This document shows positions 26,300 through 35,130 of a DNA stretch of 64,000 nt, one piece after another. The stretch's first letter is position 1; each line of letters opens with the position of its first letter. The stretch is from Bryobacterales bacterium (GTDB taxonomy: Bacteria; Acidobacteriota; Terriglobia; Bryobacterales; Bryobacteraceae): assembly GCA_003135055.1 (NCBI GenBank), contig PLDF01000083.1:21018-85017 (forward strand), written 5' to 3'. Made by a program: the position numbers and the translations under genes. Under the pieces are notes generated by a model, which had not been told where the DNA came from, searched no databases, and saw only the letters and a list, made by a program, of their open reading frames with translations.

Positions 26300-28125
26300 C
26301 CGGCGCGCGCTACATCAAGCCTCAGGGAGAGCTGCGGCAGAGCCAGGTGGTGATGACGTTCGGTCCGGGCTCGATGGTCGATCTGCCGAAGCACTCGGTC
26401 CTGATCGCAGGACTGGACTATTGGAGTGGTGGCGGGACGGAGATCTTCGAAGCCCGCTTGGCAGCGAAGGCCGCAAAGCTCCTGGACTTGCCTTCCGTTC
26501 GCCTGGTGACGCCGCCGCCATCCGATGACGATCCGTTGGGATCGAACCCGCACATCGAGGCATTTCAGTTTCCGGAGTGGTTCATCACTCAAGACAACGA
26601 GCGGGATTCATCGCCCATGTTCGGGCGAACCCGGCTGCTGGTACATCGGAAGGCGCTCACGCGCGGGGCCTACATTGACCGCAACAAGAAACGCCGGTCT
26701 GTGGTGCCCATTCGCTTCGTGAGGGCGTGCCGTTGTGGGCACATCGGCGATATCGACTGGTACGCTTTCGTTCACCAGGGAAAATCTGAATGCACCCAGC
26801 AGCAGCGGCAACTATTCATCGACGAGCGGGGAACGAGTGGCGACCTGACCGAGATCTTCATACGCTGTGAATGCGGTAAGGCGGAGCGCAGTGTCGCCCA
26901 GGCCGCGCGATTTCAGGACCGTGCTCTCGGCAACTGTGACGGAAGCAGGCCGTGGCTGGGGCCGTTCACGAAGGAGGCATGCGGCGAACCGAGCCGCTTG
27001 TTGATCCGAAGCGCTTCGAATGCGTACTTTCCACAAACGATGAGTGTGATCTCGCTGCCCGATCGTAATGAGGCCGTACGGAAGGCTGTGGACGCGGCCT
27101 GGGACTATCTCGATATCGTCGAGACGATGGAGGATCTGGAGCGCGAGATGCGCCGGCCGAAGGTACGCGAGGCGCTGGATGGCGTTTCGCCGGAGGAAGC
27201 CTTCGCGCAGATTGTGGCTCGGCGTACCGCTGCGCCCGCTCCGGACAAGTCTGTCAAGCAGGCGGAACTGGAAACGCTCGCAGCCTCGAAGGAAGAGATT
27301 GGATCGGATCAGGCAGAAGGCGTGTTTTACGCTCGCTCGTTGCCGAAGCCGATCTGGGATCGGCCGTGGATGAAGCCGATTGATCGAATCGTTTTGGTGC
27401 ATCGGTTGAGAGAAGTGGGGGCGCAGGTAGGCTTCACGCGCTTCGAGTCAGCGGCGCCTGATATTGAGGGTGAGTTGGACCTCGGCGTCAAGCGAGCCGT
27501 ACTGGCTCGGGAGACGACTTGGCTGCCGGCGTACGAGAACAAGGGCGAAGGCATCTTCCTGCAGTTCAGTTCGGCGTACTTGAATGCCTGGGTGAAGAGA
27601 CCTGCGGTCGTCAAACAGGGTATTCGCCTGAAACAGGGGTTTGATGCCTGGAAAGCGGAGCGCCAAGGCAGTTCGCGGCTGTTTCCTGGACTGCCCTACG
27701 TTGCTCTGCATAGTTTCTCGCACCTGCTACTCACGGCGGTCGCCCTGGAATGCGGCTATCCGGCCAGTTCGATTCGGGAGCGAATTTACGCGATTCCGAG
27801 CGTCGGTTACGGCGTCCTTCTATACACCGGAAGCTCGGACGCCGAAGGAACGCTGGGCGGCCTGATCCAGGTTGGCAGGCGCATCCACAATTCGGTGCGA
27901 AGCGCGCTGGAGCTCGGGCTGCTGTGCTCGAACGACCCGGTCTGCGCGCAGCACGATCCGGAGAACAGGCAAGAGCATCGCCACCTGCACGGAGCGGCTT
28001 GCCACGGCTGTGTTCTGACCGCCGAGACCAGTTGCGAACAGCAGAACGATTTCCTGGATCGCGCCTTGGTCGTGAAAACGGTCGAAGAATTAGGCGCTGA
28101 GTTGTTCAGCGACGCTGGATGGTGA
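26296..28125 (+). CDS. drmB: DISARM DUF1998 protein DrmB
   Basis: A 609-residue protein starting at the ATG overlapping the drmA stop (26296); the frame is open further upstream but only inside drmA. N-terminal blocks QVVMTFGPGSMVDLP and a CxCGHIGDIDW zinc-like site are seen. The C-terminus has the DUF1998 signature, CHGCVLTAETSCEQQNDFLDRAL, whose Cys residues probably bind zinc. DrmB is a core partner of DrmA. Seven bases of overlap with drmC continue the coupling. Confidence 0.93.
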   Translation: MTGARYIKPQGELRQSQVVMTFGPGSMVDLPKHSVLIAGLDYWSGGGTEIFEARLAAKAAKLLDLPSVRLVTPPPSDDDPLGSNPHIEAFQFPEWFITQDNERDSSPMFGRTRLLVHRKALTRGAYIDRNKKRRSVVPIRFVRACRCGHIGDIDWYAFVHQGKSECTQQQRQLFIDERGTSGDLTEIFIRCECGKAERSVAQAARFQDRALGNCDGSRPWLGPFTKEACGEPSRLLIRSASNAYFPQTMSVISLPDRNEAVRKAVDAAWDYLDIVETMEDLEREMRRPKVREALDGVSPEEAFAQIVARRTAAPAPDKSVKQAELETLAASKEEIGSDQAEGVFYARSLPKPIWDRPWMKPIDRIVLVHRLREVGAQVGFTRFESAAPDIEGELDLGVKRAVLARETTWLPAYENKGEGIFLQFSSAYLNAWVKRPAVVKQGIRLKQGFDAWKAERQGSSRLFPGLPYVALHSFSHLLLTAVALECGYPASSIRERIYAIPSVGYGVLLYTGSSDAEGTLGGLIQVGRRIHNSVRSALELGLLCSNDPVCAQHDPENRQEHRHLHGAACHGCVLTAETSCEQQNDFLDRALVVKTVEELGAELFSDAGW

Positions 28126-28913
28126 TGAACGGACTGCTTACGCTCTCGGCGTCGGACCTCACCGCCTTGAAGGAGGCTCTCCGAACTGGGCGCCTGCCTG
28201 CGCCGTTTCTGCCCACCCTGATCGAACGGATCGTCCCACGTGCCGTGGCGGGCGACGTTTCAGCGGCGCTTCAGGGGATGGCCGCCGCCGGCGCCAACCG
28301 GGAGGGTCTCGTCGCTGCGCTCGAATTGCTGGCGGCCGCGCGTGCCCAGCAACCCTCCATCGACGAAGTGATAGAACTCGTCACAACGGGTCCAGACACC
28401 GGCACGGTGACAAACCGTGACACCCAGGTGGTGGTTCAAGAGCTATTCCGAAATGCCGAACGCAGCGTTCTCGTCGTCGGTTATGAGCTGTATCAGGCAG
28501 CGGCGGTGTTTCGGATTTTGGCTGACCGGATGGCGGAGGAACCCCGCCCGAGCGTACGCATGTTCTTGAACGTTAAGCGGCCACTCGGAGACACCAGCAC
28601 CGACAGCGAGCTCATCGCCGCCTTCGCGTTTCGTTTTCGGACCCAGCACTGGCCGAGCGAGCGAGATTTGCCGGAAATCTACTTCGATCCTCGATCCCTC
28701 GCGGTCGACGCAAGACAGAGGGCCGTCCTCCATGCCAAATGCGTCGTTATCGACGGACGAATGGCTTTCGTATCGTCTGCCAACTTCACAGAGGCGGCCC
28801 AGGAACGAAACATCGAAGTTGGGATGCTGGTGCGGTCACCGATTGTCGCTGAACGGCTCGTGACGTTCTTTTCGGCATTGGTTTCCACAGGTGCGGCAAA
28901 GCGGGCACTGTGA
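28119..28913 (+). CDS. drmC: DISARM phospholipase-D-like protein DrmC
   Basis: A 264-residue protein with one PLD/HKD motif: HAKCVVIDGRMAFVSSANFT near residue 205 (His, Lys, Asp spaced as H-x-K-x4-D), followed by the typical EAAQERNIEVG. One HKD motif per chain implies a homodimeric active site, as in Nuc-type nucleases. It is the predicted nuclease of DISARM, although it has been reported as dispensable in some systems. ATG 28119 or 28125 are both possible starts. It ends the DISARM operon. Confidence 0.9.
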   Translation: MVMNGLLTLSASDLTALKEALRTGRLPAPFLPTLIERIVPRAVAGDVSAALQGMAAAGANREGLVAALELLAAARAQQPSIDEVIELVTTGPDTGTVTNRDTQVVVQELFRNAERSVLVVGYELYQAAAVFRILADRMAEEPRPSVRMFLNVKRPLGDTSTDSELIAAFAFRFRTQHWPSERDLPEIYFDPRSLAVDARQRAVLHAKCVVIDGRMAFVSSANFTEAAQERNIEVGMLVRSPIVAERLVTFFSALVSTGAAKRAL

Positions 28914-29298
28914 TGGAAGTACCACAGGCCAAGTCGCCAGGATCAACGCTGTGCAAGCTCGGTCGGCTCAGGACTTTCTGAGCTTCGAATCGGTGTATCA
29001 ATGCTGCTAAACTATTGGAGCTTCTCAACATGTTGCATTCCGTATACCCAGACTTTAGAGGTGCAGGCTTGTATCGCCGAGCTAGCCGGCGCGGCCACTG
29101 GACCACAGACCATCGACCGGCATGAGAGACCGAAAGGTACGACAATGGGTATGATGGCGCAACGACGAGCCGGCCTCGGTAAGTCGGCCCCCTTTGTATT
29201 CGCTTTTTCTTCGCCTTTTGATAGTATGAGAACTTGAGCAAATCTTGACGCCGGCTGGGACGGACCCGAGGCGCTAGAAAAAAGGGAGTATTCATCGA
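28914..29298. other. Intergenic region between DISARM and the kinase/PRTase operon
   Basis: 385 bases without a supported gene; the only sizeable frame (29001-29237) has no recognisable coding pattern. The base composition becomes A/T-richer near 29190-29260 (TTTTGATAGTATGAG), a plausible promoter zone for the following operon, and AAAAAAGGGAG at 29278-29288 serves as ribosome-binding site for the gene at 29299. No tRNA, terminator hairpin with T-run or repeat was identified. Confidence 0.5.
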
Positions 29299-30453
29299 GT
29301 GCTAACAATGAAGCTTGCGAAGGCAAAACAAGGAGCGAAAGTTGTTGGGACAGGGTTCCTCCCACTGGACCTTGTCTATCGTGACGACGATCCGTCCAAA
29401 CTGCAAGCTTATGCCGGGGGAACCTGCGGCAATGTCCTGGCAATTCTCGCATTTCTAGGTTGGGATGCGTACCCCATTGCCAGACATAGTGATTCTCCTC
29501 TTGCGCAGATCATAAAGGACGACTTGAAATTGTGGGGTGCCCATTTGGAATTCATCGGCTTGGAGCCAACTGCGCTGCCGCCCGTTGTCGTCCAGAGGGT
29601 CTTCGCAAAACCACGTGGCGCGAAAACTCACAGTTTTGCATGGGCCTGCCCCGGGTGCGGAGCTCCACTTCCGAGCTTCAAGCCAGTCCTCGCCAAGAGC
29701 GTCGCCCAGGTGACCGACCGCCTGCCAAAGATGCAGGCCTTCTTCTTTGACCGGGTTTCCCGGTCAGCGCTCGATCTTGCGAAAAAGTGCGCTGATTCGG
29801 GTGGCGTCGTGGTCTTTGAACCCTCAATGATCGGCGATCCGCGACTATTCTCCGAAGCGATCAGACTAAGCCACATTTTCAAGTACTCTCAGGATCGACT
29901 TTCGGACGTTCACGAAGTTCGCGGCTCGGCAGAACCGTTGATTGAAATTGAGACTCTTGGTTCGGCGGGATTGCGGTATCGGCGGCGCGGAAAGCATTGG
30001 AAGGAAGTTGACGCGTTTTCAATCCGTCGAACCGTTGATACTTCCGGCGCCGGCGACTGGTGTACAGCAGGAATCCTACACCTGCTTTGTCAGGACGGAA
30101 TGCCCGGTTTACAGCGTGCAACGGATCAAGAAACCCTCGCGGCAGTGCGACTTGGTCAGGCAATGGCCGCTTGGACCTGCCAATTCGAGGGGGCGCGAGG
30201 CGGGATGTATGGGATTGCCTGGGCCGATTGGAAGAAGGCGGTCCTGAAGATCATCAAGAGCGGATCTACCGTCGACCAAACTACGCTGCAAGTGGTGCGA
30301 GTTTGTCCCGCAGTTCTTCTCGACGTGTGCCGCCCCGGGGCCTTCGATCACGTGGATCACGGTGCTCGCGTGCCGCATCAGACTGGATCTCAGGGCTGCG
30401 CGACGCTTTGGCCAGGGGGTGGCGTTGGGAAAGCCCTACCTCAGCGAACTTAG
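29299..30453 (+). CDS. PfkB-family carbohydrate/nucleoside kinase
   Basis: A 384-residue kinase of the ribokinase/PfkB family. The substrate-side AGGTCGNVLAILAFLGWD near residue 40 and the ATP/anion-hole signature DTSGAGDWCTAG near 247 are both present, including the catalytic Asp of GAGD. It probably phosphorylates a sugar, nucleoside or similar alcohol in the cytosol. A CPGCG pair near 115 is unusual for the family. The last ~50 residues look compositionally odd and overlap the start of the next gene, so a late frameshift is possible. GTG start 11 bases after AAAAAAGGGAG; an ATG lies at 29308. First gene of a coupled operon. Confidence 0.82.
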   Translation: MLTMKLAKAKQGAKVVGTGFLPLDLVYRDDDPSKLQAYAGGTCGNVLAILAFLGWDAYPIARHSDSPLAQIIKDDLKLWGAHLEFIGLEPTALPPVVVQRVFAKPRGAKTHSFAWACPGCGAPLPSFKPVLAKSVAQVTDRLPKMQAFFFDRVSRSALDLAKKCADSGGVVVFEPSMIGDPRLFSEAIRLSHIFKYSQDRLSDVHEVRGSAEPLIEIETLGSAGLRYRRRGKHWKEVDAFSIRRTVDTSGAGDWCTAGILHLLCQDGMPGLQRATDQETLAAVRLGQAMAAWTCQFEGARGGMYGIAWADWKKAVLKIIKSGSTVDQTTLQVVRVCPAVLLDVCRPGAFDHVDHGARVPHQTGSQGCATLWPGGGVGKALPQRT

Positions 30454-32368
30454 CCTACTGTCAGACACCTTTGATTGGGCTCGCAGCCAGGACCTCCAAT
30501 ACGTTACGCGGGCAGTGAGCGCATCTTCATTTCTTCCGATCTTGGCAATCGGGTCTGGCGGTTCTATGGCTGCCGCGGATTACCTGGCGGTTCTTCACAC
30601 TCGTCTCGCCGGTCATCATAGTACGACTCACACGCCTCTTGAGTTTCTCCGCTCAGAGGCTCGGATGGACGAGTTCTCCGTGTGGTTACTCTCAGCTGGC
30701 GGTCGGAATGTGGATATTCTCCGAAGCGCCAGAAAAGCCATCCAAGTAGAGCCGGCCCACCTGGCCATTTTTTGTGCTTCAAACGGCAGCCCTCTTGCAA
30801 AAATGGCATCACCACTGGCCATTGACCTTCTAGAGTATGAGCCGCCTGCCGGAAAAGACGGGTTTCTTGCGACTAACTCTCTGGCTTCCTTTCTGCTCCT
30901 CCTTGCCCGAACGTACTCAGACGCTATCGGCACATCATTTGTTAGCTCTCTCCCCGAGTTGCTAGACGCTGCTGTGCCAGAGTCGAGTGATTTATGCGCT
31001 CTTCGGAAAAAGTTCACACCGTTGTTGGACCGCGAACACTGGCTGGTCCTCTATGATCCGGGTTGCCGCCCGATGGCGACGGATATGGAATCGCGATTCA
31101 GCGAAGCGGCTCTGGGATCGATCAAAGTTAGTGACATTAGGAATTTTGCCCACGGCAGGCATCATTGGATCGCGAAGCGCGAATCGACCTCCGCAGTAGT
31201 CATCTTGAGCCAACCGGGTACGGCGAAAGTGGCCACGAGGTCGCTCGATTTGCTCCCTCGGTCGCTTCCTCGGATCCATTTGCAGTTTTCCGACAATCCC
31301 GTAATAGCACCAGTTGGCGGAATCTTCCTCTCGATGGAAATCGCCGGCTGGGTAGGTGAGGCGCGAGGCATCGATCCAGGAAGGCCAGGAGTTCCGGAGT
31401 TTGGCCGGCGGCTGTATAATCTTTCGTCAAATCCCTTGCCTGGCTCGAAGCTCCAATCCGTGATGCAGATCATCGCCAGAAAGGCCCGGGTCACACCCGA
31501 TTCTCTGCGAGCCTCGGAGCTTGACAAGGTGTGGCAAGCGGCGTTGGAGAGTTTCCGAGATGAATTGTACCGTACGCCGATCAAAGGGATCGTCTTCGAT
31601 TACGATGGAACTCTGGTCGACGTTCAGGATCGCTTCGATCCGCCGAAACTGCCAGTATCCGAAGCGCTAACCAAGTTACTCACATCTGGGGTTCGGATCG
31701 GAATCGCAACGGGTCGTGGACGATCGGCCCGCCGAGATCTGAGGGAAGTCATTTCAAGGGATTATTGGCCGCACATTCTTATGGGTTATCACAATGGCGC
31801 CGAACTCGGTCCGCTCGGGGACGAAGCCACGCCAGACTCGACAAACGGCTCACTTGCCCCGGCGATCGCTAAGGCCCTGCAACTGCTCGAAAACCAGCCT
31901 GCTATCTGGAGGCGCCTGACAGTTGACCCATCCCATTCGCAGATCGGCCTTCAATGGAAGTCGAAGATTCTTGGATGGCATCTAAGTTCTCTGCTCCAAC
32001 CATTGATGCCAGCCCTGCACGGTCTGGGTTTACAGTTAGTGAGTTCCGGACATAGCATCGACTTGCTCGCACCTGGTGTTTCTAAGAAAGGGGTCATCCT
32101 TCGCTTGGCGGAATCCGAGGCCATATCACTCTCCGAGATCCTGGTGATCGGAGACCGGGGCCGAGCCCCGGGCAATGACGCTGAGATGCTGTCCCACCGT
32201 CCGTCGCTCAGCGTGGACGAAGTGTCCGATGAAGCCTCGACCTGTTGGCGACTTACCCCGGCGATGCTCAAAGGGCCAGCAGCGACTCTTTGGTACCTTG
32301 GCCGCCTTTCGACACGGAAGAAGTGTCCTGGAGCTGTCTTTTTCAAGAAGGGCAGCCTTACGAAATGA
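30419..32368 (+). CDS. SIS-domain / HAD-IIB phosphatase fusion
   Basis: A protein of about 649 residues from the GTG at 30419 (GCCAGGGGG upstream); the frame is open from 30362. The N-terminal half is a sugar-isomerase (SIS) domain: IGSGGSMAAADYLA near residue 45 and a second sugar-phosphate-binding half later. From about 385 a HAD hydrolase follows, with motif I FDYDGTLVD, motif II IATGRG, motif III Lys in SKKGV and motif IV GDRGRAPGND. This is the Cof/type IIB layout of sugar phosphatases. SIS+HAD in one chain is a rare combination and implies handling of a phosphosugar. Coupled to the PRTase gene by an ATGA overlap (32365). Confidence 0.85.
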   Translation: MALGKPYLSELSLLSDTFDWARSQDLQYVTRAVSASSFLPILAIGSGGSMAAADYLAVLHTRLAGHHSTTHTPLEFLRSEARMDEFSVWLLSAGGRNVDILRSARKAIQVEPAHLAIFCASNGSPLAKMASPLAIDLLEYEPPAGKDGFLATNSLASFLLLLARTYSDAIGTSFVSSLPELLDAAVPESSDLCALRKKFTPLLDREHWLVLYDPGCRPMATDMESRFSEAALGSIKVSDIRNFAHGRHHWIAKRESTSAVVILSQPGTAKVATRSLDLLPRSLPRIHLQFSDNPVIAPVGGIFLSMEIAGWVGEARGIDPGRPGVPEFGRRLYNLSSNPLPGSKLQSVMQIIARKARVTPDSLRASELDKVWQAALESFRDELYRTPIKGIVFDYDGTLVDVQDRFDPPKLPVSEALTKLLTSGVRIGIATGRGRSARRDLREVISRDYWPHILMGYHNGAELGPLGDEATPDSTNGSLAPAIAKALQLLENQPAIWRRLTVDPSHSQIGLQWKSKILGWHLSSLLQPLMPALHGLGLQLVSSGHSIDLLAPGVSKKGVILRLAESEAISLSEILVIGDRGRAPGNDAEMLSHRPSLSVDEVSDEASTCWRLTPAMLKGPAATLWYLGRLSTRKKCPGAVFFKKGSLTK

Positions 32369-33163
32369 ATCAGAAACTCGGCCTTCAACTCCTCGGAGAG
32401 ATCATGCAGTGGTCTGACGAGCAAGCACGGGACGAGTTCCGCTGGTTGAAGCTAATGTCGCGCATTCGATATGACGGTTATGAAGATTTTCGGGCTGGCG
32501 TGAGGTTTCTCGAACGACTGAGCGTTTGGCTTCAGCAGTTCAAGCCGCAACATCGCGAAACCGCTTATCAGTTTGTCAAGAATCGGCTGGTTTATATAGG
32601 CCCCGCCGAGATGCAACTGCTTGTTGAACGCCTGTATCCCGAAGTCATTGAACGCCGTCTCGTGCGAGCGGTATCTACAGCCCAGGAGATTCCGCCGTAT
32701 CTTGTGTGGAGAAGCCCAGTGGCGGTAGCTGACCTAATTGCGCTCAGACGCAAGTCACTGTTCATGGCACTGAGCGATGGCGCCAGGATTGACGAATTTC
32801 GCCGTGCGAATGTCGGGATCCTCTCGAATGAGCAGATTGTGGTCGCGACACAGCTTGATGGATCAAAGTGGAGGGACCTACTAAAGGAGCTTCGTAAGGA
32901 TCAAGGCGCGAGTGCGACATTTGAGGAGATTTACCTCATCGATGACTTTGTTGCTTCGGGAACAACTTTGCTGCGTTTCGATGAGGAAGGCCAAGCCTGG
33001 AAGGGAAAGCTAGTTAAATTCAGGGACACGCTTCGAGAGGCACAAGACGCACTTAGCGGCGCGAAGGCCACGGCAGATGCGGCACGGATCCACATTCACC
33101 ATTACGTAGCATCTGCCTACGCCCGGTGCGTGTCAACGACTTTGAGACACTTCTTTTGATTAT

Positions 33164-34186
33164 TTAGTGAGTTTCTTCTTCTGAGTTTAATGGTTTGTTG
33201 ATCCAAACCTCCTTTGGAAGCTGAGGCGGTGAAGGGGGGCGGCGGACGAACCGTTCGGGATGGTCGCGGTATGCGGCATCGAGAACGAGCTGGCGGTTTT
33301 CGCGGATGCTGACCGCTGCACCGTGGTGCACCATCGACGGCGACATCATGCCGATTCCAGAGTGGCGATGTTCGTCGTTGTACCAGGGGAAAAACGTCTG
33401 GCAGAATGCCCGGCTGTCTTGGATACAGCCAAACCGATCTGGGAACTCGGGGCGGTATTTCATGGTGCGGAACTGGCTTTCTGAGTAAGGGTTGTCGTTG
33501 GACGTGTAGGGCCGGCTGTGGGTCTTGGTGACGCTGAGGTCGGCGAGCAGGAGGGCCACGGGTTTGGACCGCATGGCCGAGCCGCGGTCGGCATGGAGGG
33601 TGAGCTGGCTTGGCTGGATGTTCTGCTTTTCGCAGGATTCCTCGATGAGCTTCTTGGCCAGTTCGGCGCTCTCGCGCGGAGCCACCATCCAGCCAACGAC
33701 ATAGCGGCTGAAGACGTCGAGGATGACGTAGAGATAAAAGTACGTCCACTTGGCGGGGCCGCGCAGCTTGGTGATGTCCCAACTCCAAAGCTGGTTGGGC
33801 GCGGAGGCCAATAACTCTGGCTTTTGGTATTGCGGATGAGTGAGTTGATCCCGTCGTTCGCGCGTGGCGCCGTCCTCTTCCAAGACCCGATACATGGTCC
33901 GTGTAGAACAGAGATACTGGCCTTCATCGAGCAATGTGGCATGGATCGCAGTCGGCGAGCAATCCTGGAATCGCTGAGAATTCAAGACGGCTCGAACCGC
34001 TTGGATCTCCTCGGCGCCCAATGCCCGGGCAGGAGTTGGCCGAGCGACTGGCGGCAACGGAGAGTGGGCCGACAGGGTCGGTCCGAGCAATGGCCTCTGC
34101 CGATAGAAGGAAGCACGAGCGACGCCGAGGACGTCGCAGGCGGATTCGATTCCGACGGTGACGGAGAGGAGCAAGACGGCGTCCAT
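33164..34186 (-). CDS. IS3-family transposase OrfB
   Basis: A 340-residue DDE transposase with an rve integrase core: first Asp in LWSWDITKL, second in TLHADRGSAM, and Glu in NPYSESQFRTMKY, giving the D-D-E triad. An HTH_21-like segment precedes the core. It appears intact. Its ATG lies in the TAATG overlap with the orfA stop at 34186, so it can be made by stop-start reinitiation rather than, or in addition to, the usual frameshift. Confidence 0.9.
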   Translation of the reverse strand: MDAVLLLSVTVGIESACDVLGVARASFYRQRPLLGPTLSAHSPLPPVARPTPARALGAEEIQAVRAVLNSQRFQDCSPTAIHATLLDEGQYLCSTRTMYRVLEEDGATRERRDQLTHPQYQKPELLASAPNQLWSWDITKLRGPAKWTYFYLYVILDVFSRYVVGWMVAPRESAELAKKLIEESCEKQNIQPSQLTLHADRGSAMRSKPVALLLADLSVTKTHSRPYTSNDNPYSESQFRTMKYRPEFPDRFGCIQDSRAFCQTFFPWYNDEHRHSGIGMMSPSMVHHGAAVSIRENRQLVLDAAYRDHPERFVRRPPSPPQLPKEVWINKPLNSEEETH

Positions 34187-34686
34187 TATGGCTTCCCCTC
34201 CGGCTCGCTGGCCAGGATCGGACGGCCCAACAGAGTGGCCACTTTTTTTTGAATGTCGATTACGATTTCGGCTTTACGTAGTTCCTCGATGAGACGCTCG
34301 GTCTGGCGACGCAGTTGGAGATTCTCTTCGGCCAAGGGATCGCGTTTGGATTTGGGGCCGCGCTTCTGCGGCGCCAATGCCTGCAGAACGCCGGCGTCCC
34401 GCTCGCGGCGCCAGGTGGCTAGCAGGGACGAATACAGACCTTCGCGACGGAGGAGTGCGCCGATACCGCCGGTGCCCTTGGCCTGGTCGGCGGCGGACAG
34501 AATCTGCTGCTTGTATTCGGCAGTGAAGCGGCGGCGCTTGGCTTGCGCGACGACCTCGGGATCGGGACGGGCGGTGGTGTTGCCGCCGGTGGTGCTCCGG
34601 TCACCCTCGCTACGCTCGGGCTCCCTCCGTCCCACCGGCGGCAACACCACGGGGGAAGAAGAAGCTGGTAACTCGTTGTTTTTCAC
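34186..34686 (-). CDS. IS3-family transposase OrfA
   Basis: A 166-residue OrfA with the Tnp_1 helix-turn-helix (RRFTAEYKQQILSAADQA, then GLYSSLLATWRRERD) at about residues 50-100. A leucine-zipper-like heptad segment (LAEENLQLRRQTERLIEELR) follows for oligomerisation with OrfB. The first ~45 residues are low complexity and overlie a strong inverted repeat. The gene abuts the left arm of the broken PRTase gene through the terminal repeat. Confidence 0.87.
   Translation of the reverse strand: MKNNELPASSSPVVLPPVGRREPERSEGDRSTTGGNTTARPDPEVVAQAKRRRFTAEYKQQILSAADQAKGTGGIGALLRREGLYSSLLATWRRERDAGVLQALAPQKRGPKSKRDPLAEENLQLRRQTERLIEELRKAEIVIDIQKKVATLLGRPILASEPEGKP
34574..34650. repeat. Perfect 19-bp inverted repeat inside orfA
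   Basis: Arms at 34574-34592 and 34632-34650 are exact reverse complements (GTGGTGTTGCCGCCGGTGG and its complement). The 39-base loop itself contains a small palindrome (CCCTCGCTACGCTCGGG). It lies in the N-terminal codons of orfA and could form a hairpin in orfA mRNA, reducing transposase translation. It may also be an inserted REP-like unit. Confidence 0.75.
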
Positions 34687-35130
34687 TTTAGGAGATTCTT
34701 TCTCGCCCTGCTCTTTAATTAAGCGACGAGAAGTGTCTCACTCATATTGGCACGGAGGGGCCGAATCGATCATCAGGGATCGCCTGCTTGACATGAGGCG
34801 CTCGACACCTAGTGCGGATTGGTTGGATCGAGTGACGTTCTCCTTTGGATATGTCCTCCCGGCCGATCTGCCGCTCACAAAACAGTCCACCGAGCCGTTC
34901 CGACACCTTGTCGAGGACTACTATGATCCAGGCCTTCAAAATCGCCATTCGGCAGTGAGCGGCGTCGAGTCTATGATGTTTGGCTACAAGGAGTGTGGTC
35001 TGCCCCTAGTCTTTGAGCACAATACGCCGAACAACTCCCTCCCGCTGTTGTGGGCTGAGACCACAGGCGATTCGGTGAAGGGGGTGCATTCAATGAGACC
35101 CCTATTCCGGCGACGTCAGAGGCACTCCGA

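Larger units (their letters stand above)
33143..34740 (-). mobile_element. IS3-family insertion sequence, ~1.6 kb
   Basis: The element is bounded by TGAGACACTTCT at the left (33143) and AGAAGTGTCTCA at the right (ends 34740), perfect 12-bp terminal inverted repeats with the TGA...TCA ends typical of IS3. It carries orfA and orfB on the minus strand. A clean target duplication is not seen: flanks read ctt and ctc, one mismatch over 3 bases. It splits the phosphoribosyltransferase-like gene, opposite in orientation to it, and so is also expected to affect expression of the two downstream operon genes. Confidence 0.88.
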
